From positions 1 to 12,161 of the forward strand of contig CAYLZN010000162.1 in NCBI GenBank assembly GCA_964387935.1: 12,161 bases of DNA. The letters are read 5' to 3'. The translations under genes were made by a program, and so were the position numbers. Shown piece by piece: positions 5,748-12,161 of this stretch. The notes beneath the pieces were generated by a model. That model saw only the letters and a list, made by a program, of their open reading frames with translations. It was not told the DNA's origin and made no database searches. Numbering within the stretch: the stretch's first letter is position 1; each line of letters opens with the position of its first letter. The DNA comes from CAYLZN01 sp964387935. Lineage in GTDB: Bacteria; Acidobacteriota; Vicinamibacteria; Vicinamibacterales; JAFNAJ01.

Positions 5748-7796
5748 ATGCAGGTCGCGGGACCGGCGTCGATCTACCCGGGAGTCACGGGCGCGGACAT
5801 CGATGCCGTGGGGGTGCCGGAGGAGTCCACGGCCGGACCGGCCCGGGGGCGATCCGCCGTGGTCCGTGGCCGCGCCCTCATCTTCTGGGACCCGCGCGAG
5901 CCCGGGCGAAAGCGTGACGCCATCGACACCGATCAGATCACGCCTGCCGAGGACTGCGTGTCCGAGAGCCTCGAGCGGCTGGACGAACGCTGGAAGGCGG
6001 GCGCATTCCGCCACCTGATGCCGGATTTCAGGGCACGCGTCCAGCGCGGCGAGACGTTCGTGGTTGCTGGAGACCGGTTCGCCATCGGCTCGTCACGCGA
6101 GATGAGCCCGGCGGGCCTCAAGGCCATCGCCGACGAAGCCGGGCGCGAGATGGTCGTGGTCTGCGGCCGCGACATGGGCGACATCTTCCGCCGCAACGCC
6201 CTGAACCTCGGCCTCCACGTGGTGCAGTGCCCGGAGGCCGTCGTCGAGGCCCGGGACGCCGACGAGTTCTCCTTCGACGTCGCGACGCGCCGCCTCCGCA
6301 ACGAGACACGGGGACGGACCTACGAGCCGTTGCCCCTGACGTCGAAGGAAGACGAGATCCGCCAGTCGGGCGGGGTCATCGCCCTCGGCCGCCGCGAGTT
6401 CTCCGCGTCGGTACGCCGGGTCCCGGAGGTCGTGTTTCCGGAGGCGGCCCTGGCGCGCCGCATGTCGACCACCGAGCAGATCGTGTGGGCCCATCGTGTG
6501 GACAAGGATGCGGAGGTGCGGGCCGGCGCCACACTTCGAGTTTACGCCGACCTGCTGCCCGCGTCGGATGGGACGGCGCCCTTTGCGATCCACACGTTCA
6601 ACCAGATCACCGGCGGCCGCCTGGTCCGGCCGCGGCAGGCGGCGATCGCCAACGATCACTTCGTGTTCACGGGACGGGCGGCCGACGACTGCCAGACCGC
6701 GCTCGGGCGTGCGTTCGCCGAGGCGCACGATCTGCGCGCCCCCCACTACGCGGCGCCCGGCGACGGCATCTTCCACTTCTACTTTCCCGAGCAGGGCCTC
6801 GTGCTGCCGGGGCAGTTCATTGCCGGCGCCGACTCGCACAGTCGGGCCTACGGCGCGTACGGTGCCGTCGGCATCGGCGTCGGCTCGACGTCGCTCGGCT
6901 TCGGCTGGGCCACCGGCCACGTCTACCTGACGCTCGCCCGCCAGCGGCGGGTCGTGTTCACCGGGCGACTGCAGCCGTGGGTGAGCGGCAAGGACATCGT
7001 GCTCGAGCTGCTGCGCCGATGGGGGGCCAGGCAGGCCCAGGGGATGTCGGTCGAGCTGGTCGATCGGCACCTCCAGCTGCCCATGACGTTCCGCAACACG
7101 ATCGCCAACATGATGGCCGAGGCGGAGGCGCAGAACGGCGTGTTCGCTCCGGACGCGGTGACCCGGCGCTGGTACGAGAGCCGGGGCGTGACGTCGTTCC
7201 CGTATCCGTTGGCCGAGCCTGGCCCGGCGGCGGAGTACGACCTCGACGAGGAGTTCAGCCTGGATGACGTGGGGCCGATGATTGCGAAACCGTTCAGTCC
7301 CGGCAACGCCAGTCACGCGTCGGCGCTCGCGAAGGAGCGGCTGGGATTCACCAAGGCGATGATTGGTTCGTGTACAAACGGCAGCTACGACGACCTGCTC
7401 CAGGCCGCGCTCGTCCTGCACGCGGCGCAGCGGCACGGCGCATCCGTCGCCACGGTGCCGCTGCTCGTGTACCCGGGCTCCGGAGCGGTCGCTCGGCGCA
7501 TCGAGCGTCCCGAGCCCCGCCTCGGCGGGCGCTCGATTGCCGGGGTGCTGCGCGCCGTCGGCGCCACCATCCGCCAGTCGTGGTGCGGCCCCTGCTTCGG
7601 ACAGGGACAGGATGCCCTGCGTCCGGGGGAGCGTGCCCTCACGTCGTTCAACCGCAACTGGCAGAACCGCATGGGCCTCGGCGGGGAGGGCTATCTGGCG
7701 AGCCCCGCGGTCGTCGCGGCCTCCGCCATGCTCGGCTACATGGCCCCCCCCGACGAACTCGGCCTGCGGTGGGACCCTGAGGAGTTCGGGCTCTAG
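5748..7796 (+). CDS. Aconitase-superfamily hydro-lyase, swivel domain first (LeuD-LeuC-like fusion)
   Basis: A 682-residue [4Fe-4S] hydro-lyase of the aconitase/isopropylmalate isomerase superfamily. The small-subunit (swivel) domain comes first: RDAIDTDQITPAEDC (56-70) and FAIGSSREMSPAGLKAI (111-127), where the GSSRE loop (114-118) carries the catalytic serine. After a linker (about 195-240) comes the large-subunit domain: GADSHSRAYGAYGA (360-373), VSGKDIVLELL (412-422), cluster ligands Cys542 in IGSCTNGSYDD and Cys613/Cys616 in SWCGPCFGQGQ, then LTSFNRNWQNRMG and YLASPAVVAASA near the end. All three Fe-S cysteines are present. AcnA-type aconitases have the swivel last; AcnB has it early but also carries a HEAT-like domain, absent here. 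The large domain looks closer to homoaconitase/archaeal isopropylmalate isomerase than to AcnA. Start ATG 5748 has GGGAG three bases upstream and lies seven bases after the hydrolase stop. The substrate is unresolved. Confidence 0.87.
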   Translation: MQVAGPASIYPGVTGADIDAVGVPEESTAGPARGRSAVVRGRALIFWDPREPGRKRDAIDTDQITPAEDCVSESLERLDERWKAGAFRHLMPDFRARVQRGETFVVAGDRFAIGSSREMSPAGLKAIADEAGREMVVVCGRDMGDIFRRNALNLGLHVVQCPEAVVEARDADEFSFDVATRRLRNETRGRTYEPLPLTSKEDEIRQSGGVIALGRREFSASVRRVPEVVFPEAALARRMSTTEQIVWAHRVDKDAEVRAGATLRVYADLLPASDGTAPFAIHTFNQITGGRLVRPRQAAIANDHFVFTGRAADDCQTALGRAFAEAHDLRAPHYAAPGDGIFHFYFPEQGLVLPGQFIAGADSHSRAYGAYGAVGIGVGSTSLGFGWATGHVYLTLARQRRVVFTGRLQPWVSGKDIVLELLRRWGARQAQGMSVELVDRHLQLPMTFRNTIANMMAEAEAQNGVFAPDAVTRRWYESRGVTSFPYPLAEPGPAAEYDLDEEFSLDDVGPMIAKPFSPGNASHASALAKERLGFTKAMIGSCTNGSYDDLLQAALVLHAAQRHGASVATVPLLVYPGSGAVARRIERPEPRLGGRSIAGVLRAVGATIRQSWCGPCFGQGQDALRPGERALTSFNRNWQNRMGLGGEGYLASPAVVAASAMLGYMAPPDELGLRWDPEEFGL

Positions 7797-7824
7797 TCAG
7801 CTTCAGCCAGACCGACCATTCTGC

Positions 7825-7831
7825 GGAGGAG
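7825..7831 (+). promoter_or_regulatory. Shine-Dalgarno for the serine hydrolase
   Basis: GGAGGAG seven bases before ATG 7839; it fixes the start and therefore the signal peptide. Confidence 0.75.
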
Positions 7832-7838
7832 ACGTGCC

Positions 7839-8963
7839 ATGAGATGCCCTCGATGCCCCGTGAGGCGTGCCGCTGTCCTCGCGCTGATCGCGTTCGTCGC
7901 GTCCGGACCGCTGCGCGCCCAGCCTCCGGCGGCAGCAGTCTTCCCTGGTGAACGCTGGGAGTCCGTGGCCCGGGACGCTTTGTCGGCGTACGGCTGGTCC
8001 CGGGAGGGCTTGCAGAAGACCACCGCGTTCATCCGGGACCAATCCCACACGACCGGGCTCGTCGTGGTCGATCGGGGCCGCGTCGTGTACCAGTTCGGGG
8101 ACATCCAGGAGCTCTCCTACGTGGCTTCGGTGCGCAAGAGCATTCTGGCCATGCTCTACGGCTACTGGATCGAGAACGGCACGATCAAGCCGGGCACGAC
8201 GCTCGAGGCCCTGAAGATCGACGACATCGGGGGCCTCCTGCCACTCGAGACGCAGGCGACCATCGGACACCTCATCACCGCGCGGTCCGGCGTGTTCCAC
8301 CCGGCCTCCTACTCGGGGGACGACCTCGCGAAGGCGCCGCCGCGCGGCTCGCAGACGCCCGGGAGCTACATGCTCTACTCGAACTGGGACTTCAACCTGG
8401 CCGGGGCCGTCTTCGAGCAGTTGACCGGTCGGGACATCTACGACGAGATCCAGGCGCAGCTCGCCGTGCCGCTGCAGTTCGAGGACTGGGACCGCAAGGT
8501 GCAGCGCAAGGAAGGCGACCTCACGGTGTCCAAGTACCCGGCCTACCCCATCTGGCTGTCCACGAGGGACATGGCGCGGATCGGGCACCTGATGCTCAGC
8601 GAAGGCCAGTGGCACGGCAGGCAGGTGATCTCGAGGGACTGGGCCCGGCGGATCGTCTCCGTCGTCACGCCCCTCGACCAGATGAACCCGCCAGAGCGGC
8701 GGGAGGGCTATTTCGGCTACGGCTACATGTGGTGGGTGTTCGACGGTCCGAGGGCAACCGGGCCATTCAAAGGGGCGTACACCGCACGTGGAGCGGTGGG
8801 GCAGTGGATCACCGTGTTCCCGGCGCTGAACCTCGTCATCGCCCACAAGACGAACAACATCTACCAGCGCACGACGAGCTGGGAGTCGTGGGAGCGCATC
8901 GTGGAGCTGCTGTTCGACGCCAGGGGCGTCAGGATGCCGGGCCCGTATCCCTGGGCGCGCTGA
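7839..8963 (+). CDS. Secreted serine hydrolase, class C beta-lactamase / penicillin-binding-protein fold
   Basis: A 374-residue serine hydrolase of the beta-lactamase class C family (esterase, peptidase or amidase-like; true antibiotic hydrolysis is uncommon in this broad group). Residues 1-27 look like an export signal: basic MRCPRCPVRR, hydrophobic AAVLALIAFVA, then a cleavage-like LRAQ. Active-site motifs are S97-V-R-K100 (ASVRKS), Y180-S-N182 (MLYSNWDFNLAG) and, in place of KTG, a region ARGAVGQWI (316-324) with HKTNN at 336-340. STRDMARIGHLML (241-253) is a common family block. The product is expected in the periplasm. It starts 42 bases after the aconitase, with its own strong ribosome binding site, so it may be the last gene of that run or separately expressed. 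It ends 15 bases short of the convergent DUF72 gene. The substrate cannot be predicted. Confidence 0.9.
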   Translation: MRCPRCPVRRAAVLALIAFVASGPLRAQPPAAAVFPGERWESVARDALSAYGWSREGLQKTTAFIRDQSHTTGLVVVDRGRVVYQFGDIQELSYVASVRKSILAMLYGYWIENGTIKPGTTLEALKIDDIGGLLPLETQATIGHLITARSGVFHPASYSGDDLAKAPPRGSQTPGSYMLYSNWDFNLAGAVFEQLTGRDIYDEIQAQLAVPLQFEDWDRKVQRKEGDLTVSKYPAYPIWLSTRDMARIGHLMLSEGQWHGRQVISRDWARRIVSVVTPLDQMNPPERREGYFGYGYMWWVFDGPRATGPFKGAYTARGAVGQWITVFPALNLVIAHKTNNIYQRTTSWESWERIVELLFDARGVRMPGPYPWAR

Positions 8964-8978
8964 CGCGGCCGTCGGTGA

Positions 8979-10013
8979 TCAGAGGCTCGGGCGCGCCGAC
9001 AGCCGCTCGGCAAGAGCACGGATGGTGAGCGGCGCCGAGCCCTCGGCCTTGTTGTTGACGAGCACGAAGACCGGCTTGGCGTGCCGCACCGCCGCCTGGA
9101 TCAGCGACACCACGTCGGCTCGCATCGCGTCATCCGGTTCGACGAGGCGGTCGAACGGCCGGAAGCGTTCACGTTGGTCCTCGTAGCGCGTACCCGGGCG
9201 CAGCAGGAGGCGGATGACCACGCCAGGCAGGGACGCGAGTGGGACGACATCCGCCTGCGCCAAGGGCATCGGCATGGCGGTCCAGTAGTTGAACACGTGA
9301 GCGGCGCCGGTGGCGCCCAGCATCGCGGCGTAGTCGGCGGTGAGCAAGTGACGGTTGCGCAGCTCCACGGCGTACGTGAACCGCCGCGGCAGCCGGGAGA
9401 GCAGCTCGAACAGGCCGTCGATGACGGCGCGGGCCGTGAGTCCCAGGCGACGCGGGATGGGCGGGCACTCCAGGATGAATGGCCCGCAGTGCGCCGACAA
9501 GTGCGTGGCGCACGGCTCGATCAGTTCAGCGATCAGCCGTTCCGCCGAGAGGAACGTCGGGTTTGCGGCGACGGCTCGGTCGCGGGCTCCGTCCGGCACG
9601 ACGGCCGACATGACCGAGGCGGGGGCCTTGGCGCAGGCCAGGAATCCGTCGGGCACCTGACTGGAATAGCGCTGCAGGTCCGCGACAGGAATGGGGCCGT
9701 AGTAGCTGCGGTCGATGCCCACCGTGTGCAGCAACGGATGTGCCGCGTACTCGCGCAGCCCGTCGCGGGCAAGTCTCGCGGAGCTGGCCGCGCGCCGATA
9801 GACCAGTCCTTGCCAACCGGGGAAGCTCCAGGAACTGGTGCCAAAGCGCACGCCGGCCGGGAGGTGCGCGGCGAGTTGCGCCGCCTCTTCGTGCACCGCT
9901 CGCAACGGGTCATCAGGCGGTTGGTCGGCACGGCCGTCGAGGTCGGGCGGCACCAGGGGCCCGGTCTCGAAGAGCGCGAGCTGGCGGGCGGCGTCGAAAC
10001 GACTATCGCCCAT
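8979..10013 (-). CDS. DUF72 domain-containing protein (YecE-like)
   Basis: A 344-residue protein of the DUF72 family (E. coli YecE relatives, TIM-barrel fold, biochemical role unknown). Recognisable blocks are RFGTSSWSFPGWQGLVYRR (56-74), TVGIDRSYYGPIP (97-109), YAVELRNRHLL (214-224), FNYWTAMPMP (241-250) and the signature VLVNNKAEGSAPLTI (317-331). The core usually spans about 240-280 residues; here about 54 residues precede it (MGDSRFDAARQLALFETG...) and look poorly conserved. The start is ATG 10013, which overlaps the 3' end of the DUF2752 gene by 11 bases; an open frame extends upstream to 10166 but only as a shadow of that gene. Tight overlap with the two membrane-protein genes upstream argues for translational coupling, although DUF72 proteins are soluble and no shared role is known. 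Confidence 0.9.
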   Translation of the reverse strand: MGDSRFDAARQLALFETGPLVPPDLDGRADQPPDDPLRAVHEEAAQLAAHLPAGVRFGTSSWSFPGWQGLVYRRAASSARLARDGLREYAAHPLLHTVGIDRSYYGPIPVADLQRYSSQVPDGFLACAKAPASVMSAVVPDGARDRAVAANPTFLSAERLIAELIEPCATHLSAHCGPFILECPPIPRRLGLTARAVIDGLFELLSRLPRRFTYAVELRNRHLLTADYAAMLGATGAAHVFNYWTAMPMPLAQADVVPLASLPGVVIRLLLRPGTRYEDQRERFRPFDRLVEPDDAMRADVVSLIQAAVRHAKPVFVLVNNKAEGSAPLTIRALAERLSARPSL

Positions 10014-10419
10014 CGAGGACCAGGAACACCCACGTGGACGCGACAGCCACCCCAGCGATCCACCGGAGGCGGGGCAGATCGCCCTCGGTCCATTCGAGCC
10101 GCCATCGCGGCCGTGCGAGCACCATGGCGAGGGCGGCCTGTCCCAGCCACGCGGCGGCGGCCGCAAGGGCGAGGGCGGTCAGAGGGTTCATGCGGACCGC
10201 GCGAAGCAGGTCCCCGTGCGCGAGGGCATCGAGTGTCCTGAGACTGCCACACCCGGGACAGGGTGCGCCAGTGGCCGACTTGAACGGACACATCGCGAAC
10301 TCGCCCGCCGGCGACCCTCCAGTCACGACGACGAGGGCCACGAGTGCAGCCGCGACCAGCAGCCACCAGCGGTCGTAGTCGATTTCCTCCCGAGCGAGGA
10401 CACGTCTGACGAGGGTCAT
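10003..10419 (-). CDS. DUF2752 domain-containing membrane protein
   Basis: A 138-residue small membrane protein of the DUF2752 family, function unknown. The family signature is complete: CPFKSATGAPCPGCGSLRT (44-62), with cysteines 44, 54 and 57, followed by AVRMNPLTAL (74-83). Predicted helices lie at about 18-33, 79-101 and 119-135, so the cysteine-rich loop sits between the first two. The spacing of the three cysteines could support metal or disulfide chemistry, but this is inference. Its ATG overlaps the stop of the YIP1 gene by four bases (ATGA), and its own 3' end overlaps the DUF72 start by 11 bases, so the three genes form a coupled minus-strand operon. Confidence 0.88.
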   Translation of the reverse strand: MTLVRRVLAREEIDYDRWWLLVAAALVALVVVTGGSPAGEFAMCPFKSATGAPCPGCGSLRTLDALAHGDLLRAVRMNPLTALALAAAAAWLGQAALAMVLARPRWRLEWTEGDLPRLRWIAGVAVASTWVFLVLDGR

Positions 10420-11033
10420 CCGCCGAGTCCCGCGGCGATGGCGCCAGCGATGAGTGCCAGCAGGGCGGCGCCGAAGAGCAGACCGAGCCCGCAGCAGAGC
10501 ACGGCCGGCAGCAGCACGACCACGGCCGACTGTCCCTGCGAGATCTCATGGGTCTCGGACATCCCGAGGATGAGCGCCACAATGGCCCAGATCGACCCGA
10601 TCATGCCGCCGAAGAACGGGATGATGTTGAGCAGCGACGTGCTGCCTGCGGTGTACGCGACGGTGCGGAACGTGGTCTCGAACGGCTGCCTGGTGCTGGC
10701 GATGAGGAGCAGGAGCCCGTGCAGGATCGCACTGCCCAGGAAGAGGCTCACCAGCGAGACGAGGGGCACGACGACCAGGGTGGTGGCCACCGACTCGCCG
10801 TACACACCCCAGGCCCAGGCAAATGGCATCGCGATCTGACTGATGACCGACCCGACGGTCCCGACCAGCGCTCCCGCCAGTGCGTAGGCCAGTGGCGCAG
10901 CAAGGCCGCCCTCTCGACGCATGCTCCTGAAGAACCGCGAGGGTTCCAGCAGTACCGCTCGCGCGGTGTCGAAGAAGCGCTGGAGCATGGGCAGGTCCTG
11001 CTCCCAGGGCGGCGGAAGGCGGCCATCGTTCAT
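10416..11033 (-). CDS. YIP1 family membrane protein
   Basis: A 205-residue integral membrane protein of the YIP1 family; bacterial members have no defined function. The N-terminal block LLEPSRFFRSMRREGGLAAP (28-47) matches the usual lead-in, a Pro-x-x-Phe-Phe segment before the first helix. Hydrophobic helices follow at about 47-68, 83-112, 124-140 and 145-160, with the family-like stretch YTAGSTSLLNIIPFFGGMIG (127-146). After SETHEIS (159-165) a last hydrophobic region with CC at 180-181 runs to a glycine-rich end. The start is ATG 11033; a GTG at 11051 would add six residues with no better ribosome site. A GATAAC lies six bases before the ATG and could be a weak -10 box. It is first in the operon with DUF2752 and DUF72, and diverges from the alpha/beta hydrolase gene. 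Confidence 0.85.
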   Translation of the reverse strand: MNDGRLPPPWEQDLPMLQRFFDTARAVLLEPSRFFRSMRREGGLAAPLAYALAGALVGTVGSVISQIAMPFAWAWGVYGESVATTLVVVPLVSLVSLFLGSAILHGLLLLIASTRQPFETTFRTVAYTAGSTSLLNIIPFFGGMIGSIWAIVALILGMSETHEISQGQSAVVVLLPAVLCCGLGLLFGAALLALIAGAIAAGLGG

Positions 11034-11097
11034 GCTGCGGTTATCGCACACGCCCTGAACGGACGCAACCAGTGGGCGCGTGCAGGTCCCAGGGACT

Positions 11098-11103
11098 TAT
11101 ACT
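11098..11103 (+). promoter_or_regulatory. -10 box (TATACT) next to the alpha/beta hydrolase start
   Basis: TATACT, then seven bases, then GTG 11111. With transcription starting about seven bases past the box, the message would be leaderless from the GTG. This favours GTG 11111 over the longer frame opening at 11072, whose first codons lie upstream of and inside this box. No clear -35 is visible. Confidence 0.45.
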
Positions 11104-11110
11104 GCCAGCT

Positions 11111-11989
11111 GTGTCCGCCTCCAGGGGCCCCGGGGCCGCGACGCTCGCCTCCGTGTCGATCCCCGTCGAGCCCCGTGCCGGCAGCCGCAGTCTGTACCTT
11201 CTTCACGGCATCTACGGTCGTGGACGGAACTGGGCCGGCATCGCCCGGCAGGTCGTCGCCGCGCGAGGCGACTGGCAAGCGGTGCTCGCGGACTTGCGCG
11301 GCCACGGCGACTCCGCGCTGCCCCCGCCGCCGCACACCATCGTCGGGGCAGCGAAGGACGTCGCACGCCTGGCAGGCGCCCTCGGGCGCCGCGTCGAGGC
11401 GGTCCTCGGCCATTCGTTCGGGGGCAAAGTAGCCCTGCAGTTCGCTGCGGTCGCCCCGGAGGGCTTGCGGCAGGTCTGGGTGATCGATTCGACGCCTGCG
11501 CCCAAGACACCCGACGGCAGCGCGTGGCGCATGCTTCAGGCGATTCGCGTCAACCCAGGACCCTACACCTCGAGGCAGGAGGCCGTCGCCTGGCTCGAGC
11601 GGTCCGGATTCGCGACCCCTGTGGCCGCGTGGATGGCGAGCAACGTGGTGTGGCAGGAGGAGCGATACCAGTGGCGGCTCGACCTCGAGGTGATGGAGGC
11701 ACTGCTGCTGGACTTCTTCCGCGTCGATCTCTGGTCGGTCATCGAGGCGCCTCCACCGGGCCTTGTCGTGCACCTGGTCAAGGCCACCGAGTCCACGCTC
11801 CTCGATGAGCGGGCGTGCGCGCGCATCGAGGAGGCCTCGCGAGCGCACGGGCGTGCGCAGCTGCATCGTGTCCAGGGCGGGCACTGGCTGAACACGGACA
11901 ACCCCGACGCGCTGGTCCGTCTGCTGACCCGGGAGCTGCCCAGGACCATGGCCGGGGCGAGGCGGTCTACCCCTTCAAATCACGCTTGA
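11111..11989 (+). CDS. Alpha/beta hydrolase, ABHD11/YbfF-like
   Basis: A 292-residue cytoplasmic alpha/beta-fold hydrolase. Visible elements are the oxyanion-hole segment LLHGIYGRGRNW (30-41), ADLRGHGDS (60-68), the nucleophile elbow GHSFGGKVAL (100-109, Ser102), WVIDSTPAPK (123-132) and the catalytic His258 in VQGGHWLNTDNP (254-265). The run from LHGIYG through GHSFGGK to VIDSTPA resembles esterases of the ABHD11/YbfF group, where the acid often sits after strand 6, so Asp127 is the candidate here. The substrate is unknown. The start is GTG 11111, chosen because a TATACT box lies seven bases upstream; GTG 11072 and GTG 11153 are in-frame alternatives. The 3' end overlaps the convergent MutS end by 23 bases. 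Confidence 0.87.
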   Translation: MSASRGPGAATLASVSIPVEPRAGSRSLYLLHGIYGRGRNWAGIARQVVAARGDWQAVLADLRGHGDSALPPPPHTIVGAAKDVARLAGALGRRVEAVLGHSFGGKVALQFAAVAPEGLRQVWVIDSTPAPKTPDGSAWRMLQAIRVNPGPYTSRQEAVAWLERSGFATPVAAWMASNVVWQEERYQWRLDLEVMEALLLDFFRVDLWSVIEAPPPGLVVHLVKATESTLLDERACARIEEASRAHGRAQLHRVQGGHWLNTDNPDALVRLLTRELPRTMAGARRSTPSNHA

Positions 11990-12161
11990 GTTCTGCGACG
12001 AGCGCCAGGGCGGCGAGCGGCGTGAGCGTGTTCACGTCCACCTGCTCCAGCCGGTCTACGAGGTGCTGGTGGGGCGGCGCTGCCGCCTCGAACAGCCCCA
12101 GCTGCCCGGTCGGGGGGTCGTGCGGTGTCGGGCTGAGCGACGGCCGTCCCCCACGCGTCAG
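11967..12161 (-). CDS. mutS: DNA mismatch repair protein MutS, C-terminal end (partial)
   Basis: Only the last 64 residues are inside the window; the gene continues past the right edge. The frame on the minus strand ends in QLGLFEAAAPPHQHLVDRLE, then VDVNTLTPLAALALVAELKR and DLKG before the TAG at 11967-11969. The QLxLF element, a variable stretch, and a final NxLTPxxALxxxxELK helix are the usual tail of bacterial MutS, the mismatch-recognition ATPase. The mismatch-binding and ATPase domains are outside the window, so nothing can be said about their integrity. The stop lies inside the last codons of the convergent alpha/beta hydrolase gene. Confidence 0.82.
   Translation of the reverse strand: MTRGGRPSLSPTPHDPPTGQLGLFEAAAPPHQHLVDRLEQVDVNTLTPLAALALVAELKRDLKG

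Noticed and set aside
6093..7436. A 447-codon minus-strand open frame opposite the aconitase.
   Set aside because: A shadow of a strongly conserved gene; no motifs, and repeated Arg/Val/Gly/His composition.
7370..7780. A plus-strand open frame starting MYKRQLRRPAPG inside the aconitase.
   Set aside because: Out of frame within the conserved cysteine-containing part of the aconitase; Arg/Pro-rich with no ribosome site.
8964..8978. Possible terminator between the convergent serine hydrolase and DUF72 genes.
   Set aside because: Only 15 bases, with no hairpin followed by a T run on either strand.
1..12161. CRISPR array, tRNA or rRNA genes, transposases, phage or toxin-antitoxin genes.
   Set aside because: I looked on both strands and found no repeat-spacer pattern, no clear tRNA cloverleaf with a GTTCRANNC arm, no rRNA-like stretch and no transposase or phage motifs.

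Overview
This is a high-GC, densely coding bacterial window, roughly two-thirds G+C by eye, with no RNA genes, no CRISPR array, no insertion sequence and no stretch above about 80 bases without a gene. The organism cannot be named from sequence alone. GC-rich coding, TANNNT boxes placed directly before start codons, and the gene content (DUF362, YIP1, DUF2752, a swivel-first aconitase) would suit an Acidobacteriota-like soil or sediment genome, but this is a weak inference. A run of ten Ns at 3835-3844 shows it is a draft scaffold, probably from a metagenome.

Layout: (1) A DUF362 protein (48-1331, minus) and an MFS transporter (1370-2588, plus) diverge from a 38-bp intergenic region holding two overlapping -10 boxes. 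The MFS reading frame is broken by a one-base shift near 2236. (2) A MATE efflux protein (2542-3955, minus) converges on the MFS gene with a 47-bp overlap. It contains the N gap, which is flanked by the same 9-mer on both sides. Removing the Ns and one copy of the 9-mer restores one 464-residue MATE protein. (3) A plus-strand run follows: a PIG3-type quinone oxidoreductase (4016-5014), a dienelactone hydrolase (5054-5740), an aconitase-superfamily hydro-lyase with its swivel (LeuD-like) domain at the N-terminus (5748-7796), and a secreted class C beta-lactamase-type serine hydrolase (7839-8963). (4) A minus-strand operon reads from right to left: YIP1 membrane protein (10416-11033), DUF2752 membrane protein (10003-10419), DUF72 protein (8979-10013), with 4- and 11-base overlaps. 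(5) An ABHD11/YbfF-like alpha/beta hydrolase (11111-11989, plus) converges on the C-terminal end of MutS (11967-12161, minus, cut by the window edge).

Functionally the window looks like ordinary chromosome: two efflux-type transporters, a small oxidoreductase/hydrolase/hydro-lyase cluster whose pathway is not evident, a coupled membrane-protein operon, and housekeeping mismatch repair. I see no convincing new defence or mobile system. The items most worth a second look are the swivel-first aconitase fusion, the repeated -10-next-to-start arrangement that suggests leaderless or very short-leader transcripts, and the two assembly-type lesions that hide the real MFS and MATE proteins.
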